In this document: piece by piece, positions 53,442-61,986 of the stretch
How the letters are laid out: the number at the start of each line of letters is the position of its first letter
Numbering within the stretch: position 1 is the stretch's first letter
DNA from: JAADEM01 sp965371855
Lineage (GTDB): Bacteria > Bacteroidota > Bacteroidia > Bacteroidales > Marinilabiliaceae
Assembly (NCBI GenBank): GCA_965371855.1
Contig: CBDUZZ010000003.1
Span: 39,782 to 103,781, forward strand
Length of the DNA stretch: 64,000 nt
Reading direction: 5' to 3'
Made by a program: the position numbers and the translations under genes
Notes under the pieces: generated by a model
Told to the model about the DNA's origin: nothing
What the model saw: only the letters and a program-made list of their open reading frames with translations
Databases searched by the model: none

Positions 53442-54140
53442 TCATATTGAAAACAGAGTACTTAAAACACTTCTCTTTTGTCTTGAACCGTTTTTCCGAT
53501 TACTCCGTTTTAATAACACAAATTGTTTAAATCGTACCCATCTGGAATAAACAATAAGCTCTTTTTCATGATGTTTATTTTTATCACGATTGTCTATTTC
53601 TCCAGGCTCGTCAGGTGGTGTGTACAGCATTCCGGTACAGAGGCAATGTTTTCTGTTTGTGCGCACTAAAATGTCATAATTAACACAACTCTGACATCCT
53701 TTCCAGAACTCATTATCGTCTGTAAGCTCAGAAAAGGTAACAGGCTTATATCCCAAGTGTGAATTTATCTTCATAACAGCCAGACCTGTAGTTAAGCCGA
53801 ATATTTTAGAATGAGGAAACAACTCCCTTGACAGGTCAAATGCTTTGCTCTTAATAGCTTTTGCCAAACCACGTCCTCTAAATTTCTCAACTACAATAAG
53901 GCCTGAATTTGCAACAAACTGTTTTCCTCCCCACGATTCCAAATAACAGAAACCGGCAAATACATCATCTTTAAGAGCTATAATGGCTTTACCCTCTGCT
54001 ATTTTTTTTGTAAGATAATCAGGTGTACGTTTTGCTATTCCGGTTCCCCTAACATTGGCGGCATCCTCAATGGTTTTCAGAATAACATCGACATACGACA
54101 GATGTTCCTCACTTGCTTTTAATATCTTGAAATCACTCAT
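53442..54140 (-). CDS. GNAT acyltransferase, candidate N-acylglutamate synthase of the arginine operon
   Basis: 232 aa. GNAT core: ILKASEEHLSYVDVILKTIE at the start, AGFCYLES and GLIVVEKFRGRGLAKAIKSKA (acyl-CoA loop RGRGLA). A C-terminal Cys-containing part (GCQSCVNYDIL, HCLCTGMLYTPP) and a basic tail follow. Its place as second gene after argR and before argG is conserved in the phylum, and no other ArgA/ArgJ is seen here. It may make N-succinyl- or N-acetylglutamate; this is an inference from context. Confidence 0.75.
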   Translation of the reverse strand: MSDFKILKASEEHLSYVDVILKTIEDAANVRGTGIAKRTPDYLTKKIAEGKAIIALKDDVFAGFCYLESWGGKQFVANSGLIVVEKFRGRGLAKAIKSKAFDLSRELFPHSKIFGLTTGLAVMKINSHLGYKPVTFSELTDDNEFWKGCQSCVNYDILVRTNRKHCLCTGMLYTPPDEPGEIDNRDKNKHHEKELIVYSRWVRFKQFVLLKRSNRKNGSRQKRSVLSTLFSI

Positions 54141-54151
54141 GCAACTCTAAA

Positions 54152-54637
54152 TTATAGAATTTTACTTTTTAACCCCGGTAAAATTAAATCCAATGCATTT
54201 ACTACATCTGTTTTTGAAACTCCGTCACGATTAATCAACAATATTGTATCATCACCGGCAATGGTTCCTAACACTTCAAATATCCCAAAACTGTCAACAA
54301 CCGATGCAATGCTATTTGCAAATCCGGGTCTTGTTTTCATTACAGCCAGTTGTCCCGAAAATTCAATGGAGTTAATCCTGTTCATAGGAAAACCTTCTAA
54401 TGTTAACTCCTCCTCATCCTGCCTCATTTGACCGGTTTCAGGGATTACATATCTGTAACCCGTTTGCAGATCAGGAACCTTTGCAACCTTCAAAAACTTA
54501 AGGTCTCTCGACAGGGTAGCCTGTGTAATTTGGTATCCCTGCCGGTTCAGCAATACTAACAACTCCTCCTGACTACTAATCTTCTTTTCAGATACAATCT
54601 GCTTAATTGCTATTAACCTTTGTACTTTTACTTTCAT
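54152..54637 (-). CDS. argR: Arginine repressor ArgR
   Basis: 161 aa from the ATG at 54637 (MKVKVQRLIAIKQIV); a TTG two codons upstream is less likely. Winged-helix part with SQEELLVLLNRQGYQITQAT and SRDLKFLKV; C-terminal arginine-binding hexamerisation domain with GTIAGDDTILLINRDG. First gene of the arg-pro cluster and presumably autoregulatory through the ARG-box-like sites just upstream. Confidence 0.95.
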   Translation of the reverse strand: MKVKVQRLIAIKQIVSEKKISSQEELLVLLNRQGYQITQATLSRDLKFLKVAKVPDLQTGYRYVIPETGQMRQDEEELTLEGFPMNRINSIEFSGQLAVMKTRPGFANSIASVVDSFGIFEVLGTIAGDDTILLINRDGVSKTDVVNALDLILPGLKSKIL

Positions 54638-54643
54638 ACGCAA

Positions 54644-54698
54644 AATGCATATTTATACATTGACAATGCAAAAATATACAAAAAGTATTGATAACAAA
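54644..54698. promoter_or_regulatory. Divergent argR/carB control region with ARG-box-like sites
   Basis: AATGCATATTTATACATT (54644-54661) is an imperfect palindrome of ARG-box form, and a second related site CAATGCAAAAATATACA (54664-54680) follows 2 nt later. On the minus strand TTTG (54695-54698), 18 nt, TATTTTTG (54669-54676) forms a promoter for argR that overlaps the second site. Confidence 0.55.
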
Positions 54699-54719
54699 AC
54701 TTTTTTTACAAAAAATTAG

Positions 54720-54727
54720 TACTTTTG
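54720..54727 (+). promoter_or_regulatory. Candidate -7 box for carB
   Basis: TACTTTTG matches TAnnTTTG, 43 nt before the carB start. No TTG is found 19-21 nt upstream; the site is about 40 nt from the second ARG-box-like sequence. Confidence 0.5.
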
Positions 54728-54770
54728 TCCTGATGAAAAAATAAAAGCTCTAAAATAATTAAGACATAAA

Positions 54771-57700
54771 ATGAAGAAAGACGTCAAAAAGGTAATGATA
54801 CTTGGATCGGGTGCTCTAAAAATCGGGGAAGCAGGAGAATTTGATTATTCAGGGTCACAAGCACTTAAAGCATTAAAAGAAGAGGGTATAACTACAATTC
54901 TTATCAACCCAAACATTGCAACAGTTCAAACATCTGAAAATATTGCAGATAAAATATATTTCCTGCCCATCACTCCGTTTTTTGTGGAGGAGGTGATGAA
55001 AAAGGAGCAACCAGATGGAATTCTTCTGGCCTTTGGTGGTCAAACAGCATTGAATTGTGGCATTCAGATCTTTGAAGGAGGGATACTTGAAAAATACAAT
55101 GTTGAAGTCCTGGGAACTCCTATACAGGCAATTATTAATACCGAAGACAGGGAGATATTTGCCAATAAGCTTAAAGAGATTGATGTTAAAACTCCTAACA
55201 GCATTGCTGTTACATCTGTAAAAGACGCAGTAGAAGCTGCTGAAAAAATTGGCTATCCTATAATTATCAGAGCCGCATATACTCTTGGCGGAATGGGAAG
55301 TGGATTTTGCAATAATAAAAATGAGCTTATAGACCGTGCAAACAATGCTTTCTCATATTCAAACCAGATATTAGTAGAGGAATCGATTAAAGGATGGAAA
55401 GAAGTAGAGTATGAAGTTGTACGTGATGCTTACAATAACTGCATTACAGTTTGTAATATGGAGAACTTCGATCCCCTTGGTATTCATACAGGCGAAAGTA
55501 TCGTTGTAGCTCCGTCACAAACACTGTCAAATACAGAGTATCATAAGTTACGTGAACTTGCTATCAAAATAATTCGACATATAGGAGTAGTGGGAGAATG
55601 TAACGTACAGTATGCCCTTGACCCGCAATCAGAAGACTACCGTGTTATTGAAGTCAATGCACGTCTGTCTCGTTCAAGTGCTCTGGCATCTAAAGCCACT
55701 GGTTATCCGTTAGCTTTTGTGGCTGCAAAACTAAGCCTTGGCTACGGATTACATCAGTTAAAGAACTCAGTAACAAAAACAACCTCTGCTTTTTTTGAGC
55801 CCGCGCTCGATTATATTGTTTGTAAAATTCCTCGTTGGGATTTAAGTAAATTTACCGGAGTATCAAAACTTATTGGGTCAAGCATGAAGAGTGTGGGCGA
55901 GATTATGTCTATCGGACGTAGTTTTGAAGAGGTGATACAGAAAGGCCTCAGAATGGTGGGACAGGGAATGCACGGCTTTGTTGCCAATCAACCTATTAAA
56001 ATTGAAGATATAGATGCTGAATTACAGGATCCTACCGACCAGCGGGTGTTTGCTATTTCAGAAGCATTACAAAACGGCTCTACAGTTGATGAGATTCATG
56101 AACTGACAAAAATAGACAAGTGGTTTCTTGAAAAACTTAAGAACATTACTGATCATCAAAAGATACTTGAACAACATAACTCGTTAGAAAAGCTTCCCGA
56201 CAATGTACTTTATGATTCCAAAAAGATGGGCTTTAGTGATTTTCAAATCGCCCGGATTGTAAGCAATACTCCTTCAAGAGATATGGAGAAAGGGCTTCTG
56301 GCAGTTCGCCAGCATCGTAAAGAGAGAGGTATCCTTCCGGTAGTTAAGCAAATTGACACTATGGCCGGAGAGTTTCCGGCACAGATAAACTATCTCTATC
56401 TTACATATAACGGAAAAGAGAATGATATCGACTATGAAAATGATAACAAATCTGTTATTGTTCTTGGATCAGGAGCCTATCGGATAGGTTCTAGCGTCGA
56501 GTTCGACTGGTGTAGTGTGAATGCACTTGACACTGTTAACGAACAGGATTTCCGCTCCATAATGATCAATTACAATCCTGAAACAGTAAGTACCGATTAC
56601 GATATGTGTGATCGCTTATATTTCGACGAGCTTACTCTGGAGCGTGTACTTGATATAGTTGATCTTGAAACACCTAAGGGTGTGATTGTTTCGGTGGGTG
56701 GTCAAATCCCAAACAACCTTGCCATTAAGCTAAATCGTCAGGATGTTCCTATACTTGGCACCTCTCCGGTGGATATAGACCGCGCTGAGAACCGCCAGAA
56801 ATTCTCTGCTCTGCTTGATGACCTTGAGGTTGACCAACCACGTTGGAGCGAGTTGACATCCATAAACGACATTTTTAAATTTGTTGATAAAGTAGGATTT
56901 CCTGTTTTGGTTCGTCCCTCCTATGTACTGTCGGGTGCTGCTATGAATGTGGTTTCCAATAAAGATGAGCTGGAGCACTTCCTTACTCTGGCTGCTAATG
57001 TATCGAAAGAGTTTCCTGTTGTAGTATCAGAATTTATTGAGCAGGCAAAAGAGATTGAGATTGATGCCGTTGCTAAAGACGGTGAGATGATTGCTTATGC
57101 AATTTCGGAACACATTGAATTTGCCGGTGTGCATTCGGGCGATGCCACAATCGTATTCCCCCCTCAGAAGCTTTATGTAGAAACTATACGACGTGTGAAA
57201 AAAATTGCCCGTCAGATTGCCGAAGGTCTTAATATCTCAGGGCCGTTTAACATGCAGCTATTGGCTAAAGACAACGATATAAAAGTTATTGAATGTAACC
57301 TGAGAGCATCACGTAGCTTCCCGTTTGTTTCAAAAGTGCTTAAAGTAAACCTGATAGATATTGCTACTAAAGTTATGCTGGGTGTACCTTATGAAAAACC
57401 ATCGAAAAATCTGTTTGACCTGGATTACGTTGGAATTAAAGCTCCGCAATTCTCGTTTTCACGGTTGCTTAAAGCAGATCCTGTGCTTGGTGTTGACATG
57501 GCCTCTACCGGTGAGGTAGGTTGTATTGGCGAAAGCTATTACGATGCGGTACTGCAATCAATGTTAGCCGTGGGATACACAATTCCTAAAAAGAATATTC
57601 TTATTTCGTCAGGTCCATTACGTTCAAAAATGGAATTATTAGCCAGTGCCCGTATGCTTAGAGAGAAAGGCTATAGCCTTTATGCTACAGGAGGTACTCA

Positions 57701-57992
57701 TAAGTTCTTTGCCGAAAATGGAGTGGAAACAACTCTGCTTTATTGGCCTAATGAGGATAAAAAACCAAATACTTTAGAGTATATCAGAAATAAGAAAATA
57801 GACTTTGTAATAAATATCCCCAAAAACCTTACTAAAGATGAGCTGAAAAACGGCTATAAAATCAGGCGCGATGCAATTGACTTTAACATTCCGTTAATCA
57901 CCAATGCACGTCTGGCAAGTGCCTTTATCTATGCTATCTGCAAAATGGATATTACAGATATTCCGATTAAGAGTTGGGATGAGTATAAATAA
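54771..57992 (+). CDS. carB: Carbamoyl-phosphate synthase large subunit
   Basis: 1073 aa, full length. Two ATP-grasp halves are visible, with KVMILGSGALKIGEAGEFDY at residue 6 and VIVLGSGAYRIGSSVEFDW near 562. N-terminal half: RAAYTLGGMGSGF and VIEVNARLSRSSALASK; C-terminal half: VRPSYVLSGAAM and VIECNLRASRSFPFVSK. The last 130 residues form the MGS allosteric domain. It makes carbamoyl phosphate for ArgF' and pyrimidines. The glutaminase subunit gene carA is not adjacent, which is unusual. Divergent from argR. Confidence 0.97.
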   Translation: MKKDVKKVMILGSGALKIGEAGEFDYSGSQALKALKEEGITTILINPNIATVQTSENIADKIYFLPITPFFVEEVMKKEQPDGILLAFGGQTALNCGIQIFEGGILEKYNVEVLGTPIQAIINTEDREIFANKLKEIDVKTPNSIAVTSVKDAVEAAEKIGYPIIIRAAYTLGGMGSGFCNNKNELIDRANNAFSYSNQILVEESIKGWKEVEYEVVRDAYNNCITVCNMENFDPLGIHTGESIVVAPSQTLSNTEYHKLRELAIKIIRHIGVVGECNVQYALDPQSEDYRVIEVNARLSRSSALASKATGYPLAFVAAKLSLGYGLHQLKNSVTKTTSAFFEPALDYIVCKIPRWDLSKFTGVSKLIGSSMKSVGEIMSIGRSFEEVIQKGLRMVGQGMHGFVANQPIKIEDIDAELQDPTDQRVFAISEALQNGSTVDEIHELTKIDKWFLEKLKNITDHQKILEQHNSLEKLPDNVLYDSKKMGFSDFQIARIVSNTPSRDMEKGLLAVRQHRKERGILPVVKQIDTMAGEFPAQINYLYLTYNGKENDIDYENDNKSVIVLGSGAYRIGSSVEFDWCSVNALDTVNEQDFRSIMINYNPETVSTDYDMCDRLYFDELTLERVLDIVDLETPKGVIVSVGGQIPNNLAIKLNRQDVPILGTSPVDIDRAENRQKFSALLDDLEVDQPRWSELTSINDIFKFVDKVGFPVLVRPSYVLSGAAMNVVSNKDELEHFLTLAANVSKEFPVVVSEFIEQAKEIEIDAVAKDGEMIAYAISEHIEFAGVHSGDATIVFPPQKLYVETIRRVKKIARQIAEGLNISGPFNMQLLAKDNDIKVIECNLRASRSFPFVSKVLKVNLIDIATKVMLGVPYEKPSKNLFDLDYVGIKAPQFSFSRLLKADPVLGVDMASTGEVGCIGESYYDAVLQSMLAVGYTIPKKNILISSGPLRSKMELLASARMLREKGYSLYATGGTHKFFAENGVETTLLYWPNEDKKPNTLEYIRNKKIDFVINIPKNLTKDELKNGYKIRRDAIDFNIPLITNARLASAFIYAICKMDITDIPIKSWDEYK

Positions 57993-58012
57993 CCATTAGA
58001 CCAAACTTTTAG

Positions 58013-58040
58013 CAAGGGCTTCAATCTTAGAAGCCCTTGT
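58013..58040 (+). terminator. Rho-independent terminator after carB
   Basis: CAAGGGCTTC (58013-58022) and GAAGCCCTTG (58030-58039) form a 10-bp stem with a 7-nt loop, followed by a T-rich stretch. Confidence 0.8.
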
Positions 58041-58265
58041 TGTTTAATATCTTATAATGTAACTTTTTGTTTGAGTTAGGCAACTTAATTTTAAGTCCTA
58101 ATTTCAGCTTGCACTTTCCATATGTTCCTGATAGAAACAGTTAACGGAGATACAATTGTTGGATATTATAAAGGGGAATTGAAGAACGATGATTTCAAGT
58201 TATCGTATCACTTTTACTTTATTATTTGGTCAGCACTCATTACTAAAGTCATTTATAGGCCAGAA
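58041..58265. other. Gap between carB and the ATPase gene
   Basis: No convincing gene. A 51-codon plus-strand frame (58122-58277, starting MFLIETVNGDTIVGYYKGEL) lacks a promoter and family resemblance that I can recognise; it may be a gene remnant. Confidence 0.3.
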
Positions 58266-58353
58266 TTTGCAAGTTAACATGCAATATTTGGCTTAATTTT
58301 GCACTATCACATACAATATTTAGCATAATTTTGTAAGTTTGCATAAAAATTGG
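58266..58353 (+). repeat. 32-bp tandem repeat before the ATPase gene, 2.7 units
   Basis: Units start at 58266, 58298 and 58330, each with TTTG(C/T)A at the start and, in the first two, CAATATTT(G/A)GC(T/A)TAAT at the end. The third is partial and contains TAAGTTTG (58334-58341), a possible -7 box, 16 nt before the ATG. The layout suggests an operator array. Confidence 0.65.
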
Positions 58354-58357
58354 TGTT

Positions 58358-59485
58358 ATGTACGAAAGAGATATTACCGTATTATTGAAGAAATGGCGTG
58401 ATAAAAAAGAGATTGTAATTTTATATGGAGCCAGACAGACAGGAAAAACAACTTTGATTAAGGAAATACTTAAAGAAAGGGAAGATGTTTTGATACTTAA
58501 TTGCGAAATACCGTTAATTGCCGACACTTTGGAAAGCAAAGATTTATCACAGATTAAAGCATTGTTTGAAGAGAAGAAGATAATTGCATTTGATGAAGCA
58601 CAAAAGATTGCGGATGTTGGTAGTATTTTAAAACTTATTAATGACGAGATACCTCAGTATAAATTATTAGCCACAGGATCCAGTAGTTTTGAACTGGCAG
58701 GGAAACTTAGTGAGCCTCTTACCGGAAGAAATGTGAAATTTAAATTGTATCCATTGTCGCTTAATGAGATAAAAAGAAAGAAAGGTTGGCTTTGGGTGCG
58801 GGAGAATCTTAATCAGCTTATTATTTACGGTACTTATCCCGGTTTGATTGATTTGGGCATAAAAGAGAAAGAGAGAAAATTGACAGAACTTGCATCTGAC
58901 TATCTTTATAAAGATGTTTTTATGCATGAGAATATCAGGAACTCTACGGTTATCCGAAATTTATTGAAAGCACTTGCCTTGCAGGTGGGCGCGCAGGTTT
59001 CGTCACATGAACTGGCCGGTTTGGTTGGGGTTTCAAGAGCTACAGTAGAAAGATATTTAGATTTGTTAGAGAAAAACTTTGTTTTGTATAGTTTACATTC
59101 TTTCAGTGGCAATCTTAGAAATGAAATAAAAAAAAGTAAAAAATATTTCTTTTATGATACAGGTATTAGAAATGCTCTGCTGGGTGATTTCAGGCCAATG
59201 ACATACAGAGTGGATAACGGTGCCTTATGGGAAAACTTTTGTGTTAGTCAGCGAATAATTATGAGTGAAACATTTCGCCCTAATTCTCAGTATTATTTTT
59301 GGCGAACATATGATAAAGCAGAAATCGATTTGGTGGAAGAATTTAATGGAGAAGTTATGGCCTTCGAATTCAAATTGAAACAAAAACGTAATTATCGGTT
59401 TCCGGCTAGTTTTGTAGAAAAGTATAGACCGTTAAAAACTTCAATAATTTCGCAGGATAGCCTGCATAAGCTACTTGAATGGTGA
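58358..59485 (+). CDS. AAA ATPase with DUF4143 domain
   Basis: 375 aa. Walker A GARQTGKTTLIKE (about residues 26-38), Walker B IIAFDEAQKI (about 76-85) and the sensor-like LLATGSSSFEL; the C-terminal DUF4143 region has a winged-helix SHELAGLVGVSRATVERYLD and YFWRTYDKAEIDLVEE, a nuclease-like D-x-E-x-K-like strand FEFKLKQ near the end. The family is common and mobile in Bacteroidota; function unknown. The monocistronic gene is preceded by the 32-bp repeats. Confidence 0.88.
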   Translation: MYERDITVLLKKWRDKKEIVILYGARQTGKTTLIKEILKEREDVLILNCEIPLIADTLESKDLSQIKALFEEKKIIAFDEAQKIADVGSILKLINDEIPQYKLLATGSSSFELAGKLSEPLTGRNVKFKLYPLSLNEIKRKKGWLWVRENLNQLIIYGTYPGLIDLGIKEKERKLTELASDYLYKDVFMHENIRNSTVIRNLLKALALQVGAQVSSHELAGLVGVSRATVERYLDLLEKNFVLYSLHSFSGNLRNEIKKSKKYFFYDTGIRNALLGDFRPMTYRVDNGALWENFCVSQRIIMSETFRPNSQYYFWRTYDKAEIDLVEEFNGEVMAFEFKLKQKRNYRFPASFVEKYRPLKTSIISQDSLHKLLEW

Positions 59486-59557
59486 AAATTACACAAGCCT
59501 TTCCAAATAAATATCATGATGAATGAATTTAAAACATAAAGTCAACTTCTTACTCCT

Positions 59558-60256
59558 CTATTCTTCATCACCAAACTTATAGCCAACCCCTTTTACAGTT
59601 CTTATAACATCACGACCTATTCGTTTTCTAATCCTTCTGATGTGAACATCAATTGTTCTGTCGCTAATAAAGTTATCTTCTCCCCAAACTTTTCTAAATA
59701 TCTCATCTCTGGCAAAAAGTTTTTTAGGGGTATTGGCCAATAGTGCTAAAAGTTCAAACTCTTTTTTGGGTAATATAAACTCTCTATTCTCTTTTATCAC
59801 GACATACCTCTCTTTATCGATGATAATACTCCTATTCCTATTTGGTTCTGAAAGTTCATTTTTGGCCAGCTCAACTACATTCTTTCGACGCAACAACGAT
59901 TTTATTTTTGTTATCAGCACTTTTGGTTTAACCGGCTTTGTAATGTAATCATCAGCTCCTGCATTTAGTCCGGCTATTAACGAATAATCTTCACTTCTGG
60001 CTGATAGAAAAACGATAATCACATCATTCAACTCATTATACTTCCTCATCTCCTCACAGGTTTCTATTCCATCCATCCCGGGCATCATAATATCCATCAA
60101 TATTAGATCAGGCTTAAGATACAGTGCTTTCTCTAAAGCATCTTTCCCGTTACTGCAGGTATTAACTTCGTAATTCTCCTTTTTAAGATTAAAACTGACA
60201 AACTCCAATATATCAGGTTCATCATCAACAAGAAGTATTTTAATAGATTTTTTCAT
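59558..60256 (-). CDS. PhoB-like OmpR-family response regulator
   Basis: 232 aa. Receiver with DD at 11-12, phospho-acceptor D55 (in LILMDIMMPGMDG) and the KPVKPK Lys; C-terminal winged helix with FELLALLANTPKKLFARDEI and SDRTIDVHIRRIRKRIG, then VKGVGYKF. The sequence is closest in pattern to PhoB/PhoP regulators. No histidine kinase is adjacent in the window. Four 11-bp repeats lie directly upstream, on the same strand sense (60295-60333), which suggests autoregulation and control of the divergent genes. Confidence 0.88.
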   Translation of the reverse strand: MKKSIKILLVDDEPDILEFVSFNLKKENYEVNTCSNGKDALEKALYLKPDLILMDIMMPGMDGIETCEEMRKYNELNDVIIVFLSARSEDYSLIAGLNAGADDYITKPVKPKVLITKIKSLLRRKNVVELAKNELSEPNRNRSIIIDKERYVVIKENREFILPKKEFELLALLANTPKKLFARDEIFRKVWGEDNFISDRTIDVHIRRIRKRIGRDVIRTVKGVGYKFGDEE

Positions 60257-60294
60257 AGCTAATAATTACTAACTAAACGAAGGTAGTATGGCAA

Positions 60295-60333
60295 GGTTAA
60301 CTCAATGTTAATTGCAGGTTAATTTTCGGATAA
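60295..60333 (-). promoter_or_regulatory. Four 11-bp direct repeats (PHO-box-like)
   Basis: Reading the minus strand: TTATCC, 5 nt, TTAACC, 5 nt, TTAACA, 5 nt, TTAACC. Starts are spaced exactly 11 bp. This matches the form of PhoP/PhoB boxes (TTAACA-like repeats at 11-bp spacing). It lies between the regulator and the lipoprotein gene. Confidence 0.65.
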
Positions 60334-60431
60334 CAATAGTACGATGAATTAAAACTAACTTAACTATTCTTTCATTTTCATATCATACTTATTGAAGTTA
60401 TTTGCAGTGTACAAAAATTATAAAATGAATT

Positions 60432-61790
60432 ATGAAAACAACTTTTAAAACTTCAACTATGAAAACTAATTTTTCTTACTTGTTAATCATGGCCATAGTT
60501 ACCATGATTTTAGCCTTTTCATCATGCAACGAGACGGATCCTGTTAATCCTGATGATGAAAAACCTAAGGATATAATAGTAATTAAAGATGATGGCAATG
60601 GAATTGGAACAACTACATGGAAAGATGGAGAGACCTATCTTCTTGACGGATTTTGCTTTGTAAACTCAGGACAAATATTAACGATTGAAGCGGGAGTAAT
60701 TATTAAAGGTAAAGCAGGACAGGGCGAGAGTGCCTCTGCTCTTATCGTTGCCCGTGGTGGTAAAATCAATGCAGCAGGAACTTCTGACAAACCAATTATC
60801 TTCACCGCAGAGGCCGACTCATTAAATGGTAATATTAATGATGATACTCGTGGTCTTTGGGGAGGACTAATAATTCTCGGTAAAGCCCGCCTTAACACAA
60901 TACCTGCGGAACAGCAGATAGAAGGTATTCCAACAACTGAAACACGGGGAGCATTTGGCGGCGATGTTGATGATGACAATTCGGGAACATTAAAGTACAT
61001 CTCTATTCGTCATGGAGGTACAGATATTGGTGCAGGAAATGAAATTAACGGACTTTCTCTCGGGGCTGTTGGCTCAGGAACAACCATTGATTTTATAGAA
61101 GTTACCTCAAATGCTGATGACGGGATAGAGTTCTTTGGTGGAACAGTTGGTGTAAAACATGCTTTAGTAGTTGATTGTGGCGACGACTCTTTCGATTACG
61201 ATATGGGTTTCCGAGGAAAAGGACAGTTTTGGGTTTCTCTTCAGGCTGCCGACAGTGATAGAAACGGGGAACATGACGGGGGTACTGACCCTGAAACAGG
61301 AACACCTTATGCAACTCCTACAATCTACAATGTTACATATATTGGACAAAACCAGGGTAAAGTTATCACTTTCAGAGATAATGCAGGTGGTTTCTATTAC
61401 AACTCTGTTTTTGTTAATCATGCCAAAGGTATGGACATCGAGTTTCTTGCTTCAGGCGATGATTCTTACAAACAGTTTGAAGATGGGAGGCTGAAAATAG
61501 AAGATAACTTCTTCTACAATATTGCAGGACAAACAGACAACGGTAATCCTAACGCCTTTTTAAAAGCCGGTGCTGACGGAAGCGAAGAGCAAAACACTGT
61601 TCTTGCCACATATTTCAACAAACACAACACTGTCTCTGATCCCGGAGTATCAAAAACAAATCCTGTTCCTACAAATGCCAAACCTGCAAATCATGACTAC
61701 ACTGACAGTTGGTTTGACAATGTTGATTATGCCGGTGCTTTCGGAACCAACAACTGGGCAAAAGGATGGACACTTACTTTTAAGAATTAA
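60432..61790 (+). CDS. Lipoprotein with predicted parallel beta-helix fold
   Basis: 452 aa (or 443 from the Met at 60459). The signal peptide ends with a lipobox-like AFSSC, so the Cys would be acylated. The mature part has an acidic linker (NETDPVNPDDEKPKD) and then repeated strands with Gly-rich turns (GVIIKGKAGQGESASALIV, GLWGGLIILGKARL, TLKYISIRHGGTDIG), typical of beta-helix proteins in this phylum. It lies before the TonB receptor and may be its surface partner. The ligand is unknown. Confidence 0.78.
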   Translation: MKTTFKTSTMKTNFSYLLIMAIVTMILAFSSCNETDPVNPDDEKPKDIIVIKDDGNGIGTTTWKDGETYLLDGFCFVNSGQILTIEAGVIIKGKAGQGESASALIVARGGKINAAGTSDKPIIFTAEADSLNGNINDDTRGLWGGLIILGKARLNTIPAEQQIEGIPTTETRGAFGGDVDDDNSGTLKYISIRHGGTDIGAGNEINGLSLGAVGSGTTIDFIEVTSNADDGIEFFGGTVGVKHALVVDCGDDSFDYDMGFRGKGQFWVSLQAADSDRNGEHDGGTDPETGTPYATPTIYNVTYIGQNQGKVITFRDNAGGFYYNSVFVNHAKGMDIEFLASGDDSYKQFEDGRLKIEDNFFYNIAGQTDNGNPNAFLKAGADGSEEQNTVLATYFNKHNTVSDPGVSKTNPVPTNAKPANHDYTDSWFDNVDYAGAFGTNNWAKGWTLTFKN

Positions 61791-61819
61791 CTAATTAATA
61801 CCAGATAGTAAAAAGAGGA

Positions 61820-61960
61820 TGTCCAAAAAGTCGTCATTCCAAGCGGAGCGAAGCCTGCCTGACGTCAGGCAGGGAATCTCACAAAGCAAAGCTGCTGTAT
61901 TTCTACAGATTGCTTCTTCGTTCCTCATCGCAATGACGTCAAGTTTATTCTTTTTGGACA
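61820..61960. mobile_element. MITE-like element with 11-bp terminal inverted repeats
   Basis: TGTCCAAAAAG (61820-61830) and CTTTTTGGACA (61950-61960) are perfect inverted ends of a 141-bp non-coding segment. Inside are GTCATTCC and GCAATGACGTC ends, typical of a widely dispersed repeat of this phylum, and a perfect 20-bp palindrome CCTGCCTGACGTCAGGCAGG (61854-61873). Located between the lipoprotein and receptor genes. Confidence 0.7.
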
Positions 61961-61986
61961 GCTTCTATTTTTAAGTTACCAGCGAT

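Noticed and set aside
58122..58277. 51-codon frame before the ATPase gene as a small protein
   Set aside because: No promoter, no recognisable family, and it runs into the tandem repeats; kept only as a possible remnant.
58266..58353. 32-bp repeats as a CRISPR array
   Set aside because: Fewer than three units, no spacers, units differ, and no cas genes are near.
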